Positions 50,828-59,732 of a stretch of 64,000 bases of DNA are shown here, piece by piece. Made by a program: the position numbers and the translations under genes. The stretch comes from Paenibacillus_E sp040812395 (GTDB lineage: Bacteria; Bacillota; Bacilli; Paenibacillales; NBRC-103111): positions 248,001-312,000 of the forward strand of contig NZ_JBFNXH010000002.1 of NCBI RefSeq assembly GCF_040812395.1, in the 5' to 3' direction. The notes under the pieces are model-generated. The model was not told the DNA's origin. It saw only the letters and a program-made list of their open reading frames with translations, and searched no databases. Each line of letters opens with the position of its first letter. Position 1 is the first letter of the stretch.

Positions 50828-52735
50828 TTAACCTTTGCCCGAGAGAGCAAGCTCCTTACGCTCATTTGGGTGATCGACAGTTTCCGTTAAGGTATCCTCA
50901 CTTGGATGTTGGAGAGGGAGTGGAACGGAATCTACAATGCTCGTTGTAGCCGTTGTTTCTGTTATGTTTGTGAGATCTGGTTCCTGTGTATCGTTATGTG
51001 AGCCATTCTCAGGTGCTTCACCGATTTGGAATTTACTAATCTCGGTGAATAATTGCTTGGCCAGATCCAAGATATCATCCGACTCCTCCGCGATGCGGCG
51101 AATGGAAGCGTCTTGCTGAATGGAGGTCGAGTTAACCTCTTCTACGCCGGCTGCTGTTTCTTGAGCGATAGCAGCGACGAATTGTACAGAACCGATCAAT
51201 TGGTCATTTTTGAATGATGCCTGCGCAATCTTCAGATGAATTTGCTCAATTTGTTCTTTGATCTCAGTCATGGATCGTTCAATGCCTTCAAAAGAGCCGA
51301 GTGTGTCTGTTACTCGGCTGTTTTGCGCAACCGAGGATTCATGAGCTTCCTGCAAGGAGCTCTGAAGCTCGTGAATTTGTTTTTGCAGCGATTGAATAAT
51401 GCTGCCGATCGTCTTCGACGAGTCGTTCGTCTGCTGCGACAGCTGACGAACTTCATCCGCGATGACGGAGAAGCCGCGGCCATGCTCGCCGGCACGAGCC
51501 GCTTCAATCGCGGCGTTCAAGGCAAGCACGTTCGTCTGCGTCGATATCTCCGTAATCGAGTGAACGATAGCGCCAATTTGCTTCGAGCTGGCGGACAAGG
51601 TTCTCATCGCTGCATCGACCTTCAGCAGCACGGCCTGCGACTGTTCGGAGGAATCCTTCAGCGCCCGAACAGATGTTGCGCCATGCTGCGTTCCGGCTGC
51701 AGCGGCGTCGCTGGTCCGCATCATTTGATTCGTGTATGCGGTTATGTCGCGGATCTCCGCCTCCAGCTCCGCGATGATCAGCGAGCTTTGCTCGGTCTTC
51801 ATCGCTTGCTCGTCGGCGCCGGACGAGATTTCATGAATCGCTTTCAGGATATCGGCATTTGCAGTTGCAGTCAGCTGCGAGAAACGGTGAAACTCATGCG
51901 AATGCACAGAGAGCGATGAAGCAATATGTAAGGTAGCGCCTAGCATTTGCCGTACTTGTATAATCATATGGTCGAAACTATCGCTCAGTTCGCCTAGCTC
52001 ATCCTTGGAAGTAGAATTAATCGTGTGGGTCAAATCCCCGGCAGCGATTAATGCGACAGCTTTTTGTAAGCGTGAGATCGGAAGTACGAAGGAGCGGATA
52101 ATCAGCAAAGCAATGATGACGGTCACCACGAGCACGATGGCCGAAACAATCAGCATGACATGGCTGGTGCTGTCCAGTGCCTCGGTGGATGAGCTGACGG
52201 CGCCGTCAGCGGCTTCCGAATAGGTGACGTAAAACTTATCCACGAGCTCAAAAATTTTATCTTTCAGATCCTGGGACTCATTATATAGATAGAGGAGATT
52301 GATTTCGAGATCCTTCGGATTCGTCCCGTTACCCTGTACCATCTGGGCAGCAGAATCGAAATTGCTGATGTAATCGACAGAAGCCAAGATCAATTGGCTC
52401 CTCCATTGTTGCTGTTCCGTCGTTGAAGCCGTATCGCCGATTTGTTTAATCATCGCCTTGAAGGGCTCTTTTTCTTTGTTGTATCTCAGAATGTACTCGG
52501 GTTTTTTAGAGATTTCCAAACCGGATGCGATGATGTTCAGTTCCTGCACTTTTTCCTTTAGCTCAAGCGCCATAACTTTCAATTGAACTTTCTCATTTTG
52601 ATCATTCATATGCTGTTTAATCTGGTTCACTTGATGGAGATTAAAGAAAGCAACGGCTAGAAAGATGAGAAGTACACCGCTGAAGCTGGCGATCAGTTTA
52701 AAGCGCATGGTCATATTGAATGTAATTGTCCTCAT
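50828..52735 (-). CDS. Methyl-accepting chemotaxis protein
   Basis: 635 aa. Membrane helix 1 (LIASFSGVLLIFLAVAFF), extracellular helical sensor of about 150 aa, helix 2 (MLIVSAIVLVVTVIIALLIIRSFV), HAMP (LPISRLQKAVALIAAGDLTHTI), then the signalling domain with the conserved tip ISTQTNVLALNAAIEAARAGEHGRGFSVIADEVRQLSQ. The sensor looks like a four-helix bundle (4HB_MCP); its ligand is unknown. ATG 52735 is 7 nt after AGGAGG; ATG 52741 is only 1 nt after. Convergent with motAB, so chemotaxis output and motor genes lie side by side. Confidence 0.93.
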   Translation of the reverse strand: MRTITFNMTMRFKLIASFSGVLLIFLAVAFFNLHQVNQIKQHMNDQNEKVQLKVMALELKEKVQELNIIASGLEISKKPEYILRYNKEKEPFKAMIKQIGDTASTTEQQQWRSQLILASVDYISNFDSAAQMVQGNGTNPKDLEINLLYLYNESQDLKDKIFELVDKFYVTYSEAADGAVSSSTEALDSTSHVMLIVSAIVLVVTVIIALLIIRSFVLPISRLQKAVALIAAGDLTHTINSTSKDELGELSDSFDHMIIQVRQMLGATLHIASSLSVHSHEFHRFSQLTATANADILKAIHEISSGADEQAMKTEQSSLIIAELEAEIRDITAYTNQMMRTSDAAAAGTQHGATSVRALKDSSEQSQAVLLKVDAAMRTLSASSKQIGAIVHSITEISTQTNVLALNAAIEAARAGEHGRGFSVIADEVRQLSQQTNDSSKTIGSIIQSLQKQIHELQSSLQEAHESSVAQNSRVTDTLGSFEGIERSMTEIKEQIEQIHLKIAQASFKNDQLIGSVQFVAAIAQETAAGVEEVNSTSIQQDASIRRIAEESDDILDLAKQLFTEISKFQIGEAPENGSHNDTQEPDLTNITETTATTSIVDSVPLPLQHPSEDTLTETVDHPNERKELALSGKG

Positions 52736-52840
52736 GTGCATTCCTCCTATTTTGACAAGAATCGACTTTTTTCTTATTAATATAGGAGGTTTCTATTAAC
52801 TAAAGTCTCTAATTCTGTTAACGAATTGTAAAATAAAAGT

Positions 52841-52894
52841 TTTACATTACGTTTACGTTTCGTGGGTTTGGATTTTACATTCGATTGTTACGAT
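52841..52894 (+). promoter_or_regulatory. Pho box and promoter of pstS
   Basis: TTTACA (52841), TTTACG (52852), a weak TGGGTT (52863) and TTTACA (52874) occur at an exact 11-bp period, the PhoP pattern of Bacillus. A TACGAT -10-like box follows at 52889. Confidence 0.78.
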
Positions 52895-52979
52895 AGGTTT
52901 CGTAAGTTAGTTCGACGGACAACCAAGAGGGCATCGATACTAACCATGAATGATAAAATCAAAGGAGGACATGCAAACT

Positions 52980-53909
52980 ATGTTCAAGTTCATGTCGAAA
53001 AAAGGGATCACATTCACACTTTCAACGGTATTAATGATGGGGGCTTTGGTAGGTTGCGGTGCCAATACAGATACGAAAACCGCAGCATCTGCAACACCGG
53101 CAGCAAGTGCAGCAGCATCAGCTTCAGCTAAACCAAGCGAGGCGCCAAAAACAACAGAACTATCCGGTACGATCACAGCTTCCGGCTCTAGCGCACTCCT
53201 TCCTTTAGTGAAGCAAGCCGCTGATGATTTCATGAAAGCTAATCCAAAAGTAACAATCAACGTTACAGCTGGCGGATCTGGTACGGGTATTAAAAACGTA
53301 GCCGACGGCACTTCCGACATCGGTAACTCAGATGTAGCGCCTGGCGATGAGTATAAAGACAAAGGCTTGAAAGAAAATTTCGTAGCTATAGCGCCATTTG
53401 CTTTCATCGTGAACAAAGATGTAACTATCGACAACCTGACGAAACAACAAGCTGCTGACATCTATATGGGTAAAATCACAAACTGGAACCAAGTTGGCGG
53501 TAAAGAAGATAAGAAAATCGTTCTTATCCACCGTCCTGACAGCTCCGGTTCCCGTAAACTGGTACAACAAATCATTCTTGAAGGCAAAGACTTCACAAAA
53601 GATGGAATTACGCAAGAAAATAGCGGAGCTATGAAAACAGCTGTAGTTGGTCAATCCAGCTCTATCGGTTATGTAGATACGCCTTACATTGATGATACAG
53701 TAAAAGCTTTGAAAATTGATGGTGTAGCTTTCTCCGAAGACAACATTAAAAATGGCACTTATAAATTGTTCGGTATTGAGCGTATGTATACAAAAGGCGA
53801 AGCAAAAGAACCGGCTGCTTCTTTCATCAAATTTATTCAAGCTAAAAGCTTCCAAGACAAGCAAGTTCGCGACCTGAAATTCTTGCCTGCAGACTTGCTT
53901 AAAAAATAA
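52980..53909 (+). CDS. pstS: Phosphate-binding lipoprotein PstS
   Basis: 309 aa. Signal peptide with lipobox LVGC near residue 22 (LSTVLMMGALVGCGAN), then an Ala/Ser-rich linker, then the PBP fold: ITASGSSALLPLVKQAADDF, TAGGSGTGIKNVADGTSDIGNSD, GKITNWNQVGG, HRPDSSGSRKLVQQI. These Ser/Thr/Arg/Asp positions hold phosphate in PstS. Tethered outside the membrane, it feeds PstCAB. AAAGGAGG lies 11 nt before ATG 52980; ATG 52971 is only 2 nt after it. It has its own Pho box and terminator-like hairpin, so it can be expressed above pstCAB. Confidence 0.96.
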   Translation: MFKFMSKKGITFTLSTVLMMGALVGCGANTDTKTAASATPAASAAASASAKPSEAPKTTELSGTITASGSSALLPLVKQAADDFMKANPKVTINVTAGGSGTGIKNVADGTSDIGNSDVAPGDEYKDKGLKENFVAIAPFAFIVNKDVTIDNLTKQQAADIYMGKITNWNQVGGKEDKKIVLIHRPDSSGSRKLVQQIILEGKDFTKDGITQENSGAMKTAVVGQSSSIGYVDTPYIDDTVKALKIDGVAFSEDNIKNGTYKLFGIERMYTKGEAKEPAASFIKFIQAKSFQDKQVRDLKFLPADLLKK

Positions 53910-53923
53910 TAAGTTGCAACCAC

Positions 53924-53958
53924 CAAGAGCGCTCGCATATCTATGCAGCGCTCTTTTC
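53924..53958 (+). terminator. Hairpin after pstS
   Basis: AAGAGCGCT / AGCGCTCTT with a loop of about 16 bases and a T-rich tail. It probably limits read-through from pstS into pstC. Confidence 0.72.
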
Positions 53959-53978
53959 TTGTTGTGAAGGATTAAACT

Positions 53979-54032
53979 TTTACATTCCCTTAACAATTCA
54001 TTGACGGTCCATTTACATTCATAACCTATCAT
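53979..54032 (+). promoter_or_regulatory. Pho box and promoter of pstCAB-phoU
   Basis: Four hexamers TTTACA, TTAACA, TTGACG, TTTACA at 53979, 53990, 54001 and 54012, each exactly 11 bp apart, then TATCAT (54027). A textbook PhoP array. Confidence 0.88.
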
Positions 54033-54083
54033 AAACGTATGAGCTTATAAGTATTGTTTATTTAAGAGAAGGGGGATTACCCA

Positions 54084-55019
54084 TTGAATTCTGTAGCAGA
54101 CAAGCTGACAAGTACGGTAGAAGAGAAGAGTCGTCCGATTGTAACGAAATGGACTCATGGACAGCATAGACAGGATAACATGATGAGATGGGTGTTTGTC
54201 GGAAGCGCGGCACTTGTGGCTGCCATCATTTTCTCGATCATTGTTTTTGTCGGTATGCAAGGTGTCAAAACCTTTCAAGGGGTTAGCCCGCTGGAGTTTT
54301 TCTTCTCAACCGATTGGACACCCGGCAGCAATAAATTCGGAGCGCTTCCTTTTCTATACAGCACATTGCTGCTGACACTTGTTTCTGTTGTGTTATCCGT
54401 TCCGCTTGCTTTATCCGGTGCTTTATTTATGGCGAAAATAGCGCCGAGATGGGTGCGCGAAATTCTGCGCCCTGCAACTGATTTATTCGTAGGCATCCCA
54501 TCGGTTGTATACGGTTTGATTGGGATGACGGTCATCGTACCGGCCCTGGGTAAGCTGACAGGCGGTATCGGCTATGGCATTTTGCCAGCCGCAATTATCT
54601 TAGCCATTATGATTCTACCGACTATTCTCTCCATCTCGGAGGATGCTATTCGTTCTCTGCCCGGCCGTTTGGAAGAAGCGTCGCTTGCGCTTGGCGCAAC
54701 GCGCTGGCAAACGATGTGGCGCGTTCTGCTCCCGGCGGCTAGACCGGGTATTCTGACGGGGATTATCCTAGGCATGGGCCGCGCTATTGGAGAAACCATG
54801 GCTGTGTTCATGGTTATCGGGAATTCGCCGCAAATGCCGAAGTCACTGCTGGACTCCACAACGGTGTTAACGACAGCGATCGTGAAGGATATGGGGAACA
54901 CCAACTACGGAACAACTTGGAATAACGCCTTGTATTTAATGGCGCTGCTCCTGCTGGTCATATCGCTAGCTTTAATTCTAATCATTCGCATCGTGGCCAA
55001 AAGGAGTGAAGTCAAATGA
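54084..55019 (+). CDS. pstC: Phosphate ABC transporter permease PstC
   Basis: 311 aa with six membrane helices. The permease EAA loop is EEASLALGATRWQTMWRVLLPAARPGILTG. Upstream pieces GVQTF-like KTFQGVSPLEFFFSTDWTPG and FVGIPSVVYGLIGMTVIVP match PstC. Forms the inner-membrane pore with PstA. TTG start behind GAAGGGGG. Overlaps pstA by 4 nt (ATGA). Confidence 0.95.
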   Translation: MNSVADKLTSTVEEKSRPIVTKWTHGQHRQDNMMRWVFVGSAALVAAIIFSIIVFVGMQGVKTFQGVSPLEFFFSTDWTPGSNKFGALPFLYSTLLLTLVSVVLSVPLALSGALFMAKIAPRWVREILRPATDLFVGIPSVVYGLIGMTVIVPALGKLTGGIGYGILPAAIILAIMILPTILSISEDAIRSLPGRLEEASLALGATRWQTMWRVLLPAARPGILTGIILGMGRAIGETMAVFMVIGNSPQMPKSLLDSTTVLTTAIVKDMGNTNYGTTWNNALYLMALLLLVISLALILIIRIVAKRSEVK

Positions 55020-55873
55020 ACAGCAGAACAACGGATCGTTTGGCCACCATCTATTTCTGGCTTTCAGGCGTCGTTATTATTTTAATCTTGGGATGGTTTC
55101 TGGTTCGCATTTTGGGCGAAGGGATTCCGCATTTATCTTGGCACTTTATTTTTGGCAAGTCCGAAGAAATTAAAGCAGGCGGCGGCGTAGGGCCGCAGTT
55201 GTTTAATTCCTTTTATGTCCTTTTCTTATCATTAATCATATCGATTCCAATTGGTGTGTGCGCAGGCATTTATTTGGCGGTCTATGCACAAAAGAATTGG
55301 TTTACGGATCTAGTGCGAATATCGGTTGAAGCTCTATCTTCTGTACCTTCAATAGTGTTCGGATTGTTCGGCTTCCTACTATTTGCCAATTTACTCGGTT
55401 TGAAATTTTCGATCATTGGTGGAGCGGCGACGGTTGCCCTGCTCAACCTACCGGTCATGGTGCGCGTTACCGAAGAAGCCATTCGCACCGTTCCGGATTC
55501 TTACTGGGAAGCCAGTTTAGCGCTGGGCTCAACGAAGTGGCAGGCTATCCGTAAAGTGTTGCTTCCAGCGGCACTGCCGAATTTGATCACAGGCATTACC
55601 TTGATTGCTGGCCGCGCATTAGGCGAATCTGCGATTCTAATCTATACGGCCGGGTTGTCCGTATCGCGTATTTTCCCGGATTTCAATCCGACGAAAATGG
55701 GAGAAACCTTATCCGTTCACCTCTGGTATGTCGGCGCCGAAGCTTTGGTTCCAGATGCCAAAGACATTGCAAAAGGAAGCGCCGCGCTGCTGCTCATAGT
55801 CGTTCTGATCTTTAACTTGCTGGTAGGCATTCCAAGTCGAATCTTACAAAAAAGACTATCCGGGGGGAAATAA
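55016..55873 (+). CDS. pstA: Phosphate ABC transporter permease PstA
   Basis: 285 aa with six membrane helices. Features: VGPQLFNSFYVLFLSLIISIPIGVCAGIYL, SSVPSIVFGLFGFLLF, and the EAA loop YWEASLALGSTKWQAIRKVLLPAALPNLITG. Partner of PstC. The start overlaps pstC; pstB begins 3 nt after the stop. Confidence 0.95.
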   Translation: MNSRTTDRLATIYFWLSGVVIILILGWFLVRILGEGIPHLSWHFIFGKSEEIKAGGGVGPQLFNSFYVLFLSLIISIPIGVCAGIYLAVYAQKNWFTDLVRISVEALSSVPSIVFGLFGFLLFANLLGLKFSIIGGAATVALLNLPVMVRVTEEAIRTVPDSYWEASLALGSTKWQAIRKVLLPAALPNLITGITLIAGRALGESAILIYTAGLSVSRIFPDFNPTKMGETLSVHLWYVGAEALVPDAKDIAKGSAALLLIVVLIFNLLVGIPSRILQKRLSGGK

Positions 55874-55876
55874 AAC

Positions 55877-56638
55877 GTGACGACAAAGCATAAAATTAAA
55901 GCGGACAAATTAAATTTATTTTATGGAGAAAATCATGCTCTCCACGATATTGAATTATCGATAGAAGCAGGGACAATTGCGGCTTTGATCGGCCCGTCCG
56001 GCTGCGGGAAGTCAACCTTTCTGCGTACGCTCAACCGGATGAATGATTTGATTGACAGTGTGAAAATCACGGGAAATGTCGCAGTTGACGGACATAACAT
56101 TTACGGATCTGACTCTGACGTCGTATCGCTTCGCAAGCGTGTCGGCATGGTGTTCCAACGGCCGAATCCGTTCCCGATGAGCATTTACGACAACATTGCA
56201 TACGGCCCCCGCATTCACGGTACGAAGAAGAAAGCGGTTCTGGATGAGATTGTGGAACGAAGCCTTGTGCAAGCGGCGCTTTGGGATGAAGTGAAGGATC
56301 GTCTTCACAAGTCTGCACTGGGGTTGTCCGGCGGTCAACAACAGCGTCTATGTATTGCACGGCTTCTGGCTGTCGAGCCGGATGTGCTGCTCATGGATGA
56401 GCCAACTTCCGCGCTCGATCCGATCTCGACGTTGAAGGTCGAAGAGTTGACACAAACGCTCAAAGATAAGTACACCATCATCATTGTGACGCACAACATG
56501 CAGCAAGCGGCGCGCATATCGGATATGACATCTTTCTTCCTCAATGGTTATTTGGTGGAAACGGACAAAACAGACAAGATTTTTACCAATCCGAACGATC
56601 AGCGTACTGAAGATTATATTACAGGCCGATTCGGATAA
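55877..56638 (+). CDS. pstB: Phosphate ABC transporter ATPase PstB
   Basis: 253 aa. Walker A GPSGCGKST, Q-loop VFQRPNPFPMSIYDNIAYG (the PstB-typical NPFPMS), signature LSGGQQQR, Walker B VLLMDEPTSALDP, H-loop IIVTHNMQQAARISD. It drives phosphate import. GTG start at 55877. In PstB a motif CIARLLAVEPD follows LSGGQQQR, as seen here. Confidence 0.97.
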   Translation: MTTKHKIKADKLNLFYGENHALHDIELSIEAGTIAALIGPSGCGKSTFLRTLNRMNDLIDSVKITGNVAVDGHNIYGSDSDVVSLRKRVGMVFQRPNPFPMSIYDNIAYGPRIHGTKKKAVLDEIVERSLVQAALWDEVKDRLHKSALGLSGGQQQRLCIARLLAVEPDVLLMDEPTSALDPISTLKVEELTQTLKDKYTIIIVTHNMQQAARISDMTSFFLNGYLVETDKTDKIFTNPNDQRTEDYITGRFG

Positions 56639-56662
56639 CCGAGCAGAAAAGGGGAGAAACGC

Positions 56663-57322
56663 ATGGACGCAAGACCTGGGTTCCATCAATCATTGGCCTT
56701 ATTGCAGCAAGAATTGCTTGAGATGGGGAATAGCGCGCAAAAACTGATCCGTTCCGCTGTGGAGTCGTTGGCCAAGCTTGATGACAAAGCAGCGACACAA
56801 GTAATTAAGAGCGACGATATTATTGACGATTATTTGACTCGAATCGATGAGCTTTCTCTGCGTTTAATCGCCTTGCAGCAGCCCATGGCGAGCGATCTGC
56901 GTATCATAGGCACGGCGCTCAAAATCGCGATCGATCTGGAGCGCATCGCGGATCATGCCGTTGATATTGCGAAAATCACGATTCGTTTCGCGGGAGAAGA
57001 ACTCGTTAAACCACTGGAGATCATTCCGCAAATGGCTGAGATTGCCATCGAAATGCTGCAAGAAAGTCTGGTATCATATACCGAGCGCGACGTGCACCGC
57101 GCAGCGGCGCTAGCGGAGAAGGACGACCGGGTTGACAAGCTGTACAGCACGGTCATGCAGGAGCTTATGAGCTTAATGAGCGCAGATTACAACCGTAACC
57201 GTCAATTGACGCATTTGCTGCTGGTGGCACATTATTTAGAGCGTGTTGCCGATCATGCAACGAATATTGGCGAGGGCGTTATCTATATGGTAACGGGCAA
57301 ACGTAAGGATTTGAACGTTTAA
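56663..57322 (+). CDS. phoU: Phosphate uptake regulator PhoU
   Basis: 219 aa, two three-helix bundles. Metal-binding E/D motifs: DLRIIGTALKIAIDLERIADHAVDI in the first half and HYLERVADHATNIGEGVIYMVTG in the second. It links Pst activity to PhoR signalling and damps the Pho regulon when phosphate is plentiful. AAAAGGGGAG lies 8 nt before the ATG; it starts 25 bp after pstB. A terminator follows, then repeat copy 4. Confidence 0.96.
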   Translation: MDARPGFHQSLALLQQELLEMGNSAQKLIRSAVESLAKLDDKAATQVIKSDDIIDDYLTRIDELSLRLIALQQPMASDLRIIGTALKIAIDLERIADHAVDIAKITIRFAGEELVKPLEIIPQMAEIAIEMLQESLVSYTERDVHRAAALAEKDDRVDKLYSTVMQELMSLMSADYNRNRQLTHLLLVAHYLERVADHATNIGEGVIYMVTGKRKDLNV

Positions 57323-57330
57323 GGGCAAAC

Positions 57331-57377
57331 AAAAAGGCGACTACTGGGGTTTATCCTCGGGTAGCCGCCTTTTTTTT
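57331..57377 (+). terminator. Rho-independent terminator of pst-phoU
   Basis: AAGGCGACTAC / GTAGCCGCCTT with inner GGGG..CTC pairing, then TTTTTTT. Confidence 0.88.
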
Positions 57378-57390
57378 CCAGAAAGGATTT

Positions 57391-57898
57391 GTCGTCAGGT
57401 ATGTGTATGAACGAGCTTGCAGAGCGGAGAGATTCCGCATGCATCGTGTGGTACGGGCACTTGAGTTGGTGGACGTAGAGGATCCTGAAGTGCCACCGCG
57501 GTTTGATCTCATACCGCTTCGATCTGCGATAGATCGTCTTTTGCACGGGTGAGCGGAACGTAGATGCCTTAAGAGACGGTATTTTCAGTTGTAGCGACAT
57601 TTCGCGGAACTACCGTTCGTTATGAGCAGGACATGCTGGTTTTTTGGCAAGTTTTCGCTCATTTAACGCACCCTAGTTCCTCTTCAGGAGGAGAAAAGGG
57701 ACGTTACCGTGGAATAAGGCATCGTAGTTACGTGGTATCGCTATGCATGGGGGATTGGCAGTCCGGCAGTACCTCCTCAGTTTTCTTGTGAAGCATACGG
57801 AGCCGAAATGTATCCGGAATCTTCAAGGGTGTTCAGGGGTATGGGGTGGAAAAGCGACAACGGTTGGAATCCCACACCCAATTCCCTTCTCATGCAGT
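57391..57898 (+). repeat. Dispersed structured intergenic element, copy 4
   Basis: About 500 bp after the phoU terminator. Starts at shared GTCGTCAG; hairpin CCGCATG-CAT-CGTGTGG (57435-57451); GGTGGACGTAGAGGATCC block; hairpin CGATCTG-CGA-TAGATCG (about 57510-57526); first left arm GCGGAACGTAGATGCCTTA; second left arm and right arm (57604-57680); GTGGAATAAGGCATCGTAG; a CTCC..GGAG hairpin; and the AATCCCACACCCAATTCCC motif shared with copy 2. It lies between convergent phoU and the sensor kinase gene. Confidence 0.85.
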
Positions 57899-57940
57899 CG
57901 AGGCTAGCTTTTTCTTATACGTTTATGGAAAATGAAATTG

Positions 57941-59533
57941 CTAAGTTAGTGCGTGTTGAGGTGCTGGGACAGTGAATCGGATGGAAAATGTCGTTCCTGT
58001 AGGGCTTGACTGAATTTCAATTGGTGCATGATGTCTAGCCGCAATACTATAGCAAATGGCTAGCCCTAAGCCTGTGCCATGATCCTTCGTGGTAAAAAAA
58101 GGTCTGCCCAGCTTTTCTAAATGTTCGTCATCGATGCCCCTGCCTTCATCGGCGATTGTGAGGATGACACTGTCCGATTCCATATGGGTTGTTACAGTCA
58201 GATTGCCGCCGGAATCCATTGCTTCCAGGCCGTTCATGCACATATTAAGAATAAGCTGGCGAATTTCTTTGTCGTCCAAATTTAGTTCCGGGCATTCACT
58301 TAAGCAGAAATCAACATGCTTGCCGGACATTGCGGCTTCAGCTTGGATCAAAGGCTGCAGAGATTCAATGATCCGGTTCATATGCTCCAATTGCTGGTGG
58401 GTCCGCTTGTTTTTAGCCAAAGATAAATACTCTGTAATAATATCATTGGCCCGATCGAGCTCCTCCAACATGATTGTAATATATTCATTTTCCATTTTAC
58501 GGTTGCCGTCTCGAAATAGTTGAAGAAAGCCTCGGATGGTTGTCATGGGGTTACGAATTTCGTGGGCGATGCCAGCGGCCATTTCGCCAACCAGGTTCAA
58601 TTGGGCAAGGCGCGCCATTTCGGATTCATATCGGGTATTTTCCGTAATATCAATAGCAACTTGAAGTAAGCATTTCTCATCTTCAATATCAATGATTTCT
58701 GTAGAAAGCAGAGCCGTTCGGATATCTTTAGATTTAGTTTCATATTTAATCTTATAGTTCCGCACCGTTTGATTCATTGGCTGGTCCTCACCTAGCTCCA
58801 GCTTCATGCTCAGAAAATTTGTCGAGGTGCCCAGCACTTCATCGCCGTATCCAGTAAATTGCTTCCAGCTTTCATTGACTTCTATGTAGGTATAATCGGA
58901 TAAACGGCGGATGGCCATTAAACAGGGGGAGGAGATGAACATTCTTTTGAAATGCTCTTGCGATTTAATGAGTTTCTCATGGGCATCTACGAGTTCCGAG
59001 GTTCGTTCTTCCACCCACTGTTCCAAGAGCAGGTTTTGTTCCTTCAGTCTCGTTTCAGCTTCTGCTAGTTTCCGGTTGATTACCTCAAGCTCGAGCGCCC
59101 GCGTTTGCAGCAATTCGCTTTGGAATTTTATCTTCTGATGGTAGCGATGCAGCTTGACGAACGCATCCACCTTCATTCTGAGCAATTCTGGATGTATAGG
59201 TTTGAATAAATAATCAATGGAGCCTACGTGATAGCCATGCAGCACATGTTCAATGGAAGTGCTAAGAGCGGTTAGGAAAATAATCGGGATGTCCTGGCAG
59301 GATTTCCTTTGTTTGATCAGCTCGACGGTTTCGAAGCCGTTCAAGCCGGGCATCTGCACATCCATCAAAATGACGGCTATTTGATCGGCAGATTCTTTAA
59401 GCAGATGTTTTAGAACTTCTTCGCCTGATTGCAAGGATACGATATCGTAATGAGATGAAGCGAGTATGCTATTCAAAGCCAATAAATTTTCGTAGCGGTC
59501 ATCCACCGCCAAAATTTTTACTCCTTGTTCCAT
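57941..59533 (-). CDS. Soluble hybrid regulator: REC - coiled coil - PAS - histidine kinase
   Basis: 530 aa with no membrane helix. Residues about 6-125 are a receiver (ILAVDDRYENLLAL, phospho-Asp in VILMDVQMPGLNG, Lys in DYLFKPIHPE). A coiled coil follows to about 195, then a PAS domain (FKRMFISSPCLMAIRR..YTYIEVNESWKQFTGY). The kinase has its His in GEMAAGIAHEIRNPMTTIRGF, the N-box LILNMCMNGLEAM, and G-boxes IADEGRGIDDEHL and DHGTGLGLAICYSI. With the receiver first, it probably takes a phosphoryl group from another kinase before acting itself. Divergent from the EAL/GGDEF gene by about 200 bp, so the two may share input. Confidence 0.92.
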   Translation of the reverse strand: MEQGVKILAVDDRYENLLALNSILASSHYDIVSLQSGEEVLKHLLKESADQIAVILMDVQMPGLNGFETVELIKQRKSCQDIPIIFLTALSTSIEHVLHGYHVGSIDYLFKPIHPELLRMKVDAFVKLHRYHQKIKFQSELLQTRALELEVINRKLAEAETRLKEQNLLLEQWVEERTSELVDAHEKLIKSQEHFKRMFISSPCLMAIRRLSDYTYIEVNESWKQFTGYGDEVLGTSTNFLSMKLELGEDQPMNQTVRNYKIKYETKSKDIRTALLSTEIIDIEDEKCLLQVAIDITENTRYESEMARLAQLNLVGEMAAGIAHEIRNPMTTIRGFLQLFRDGNRKMENEYITIMLEELDRANDIITEYLSLAKNKRTHQQLEHMNRIIESLQPLIQAEAAMSGKHVDFCLSECPELNLDDKEIRQLILNMCMNGLEAMDSGGNLTVTTHMESDSVILTIADEGRGIDDEHLEKLGRPFFTTKDHGTGLGLAICYSIAARHHAPIEIQSSPTGTTFSIRFTVPAPQHALT

Positions 59534-59638
59534 TCCATATCCTTTCTGTGCTTGTACACGGTTACAAGAGCACCTAACAATCCCAGTGCTTTCTTTTTCG
59601 GGGAGAAATGGTGAATACCCTTTTTTTTATTGAAACTC

Positions 59639-59692
59639 TTTACATAGATTTTACATATGCTTAATAAAGCTTATCATTTGGTTTGATAGACT
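59639..59692 (+). promoter_or_regulatory. Pho-box array and promoter of the EAL-GGDEF gene
   Basis: TTTACA (59639), TTTACA (59650) and TTAATA (59661) at an exact 11-bp period, then a -10-like TAGACT (59687) about 20 bp on. Same spacing rule as the pstS and pstC arrays in this window. Confidence 0.66.
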
Positions 59693-59732
59693 AGATTTGA
59701 ATGACAAGTAGAGCCAGTAAGGGATGATAGCA

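Noticed and set aside
18447..57898. Possibility that the four repeats are a CRISPR array, rRNA or tRNA fragments, or REP/BIME elements
   Set aside because: Units are about 400-500 bp, far apart, colinear over their full length, and do not match any of those patterns.
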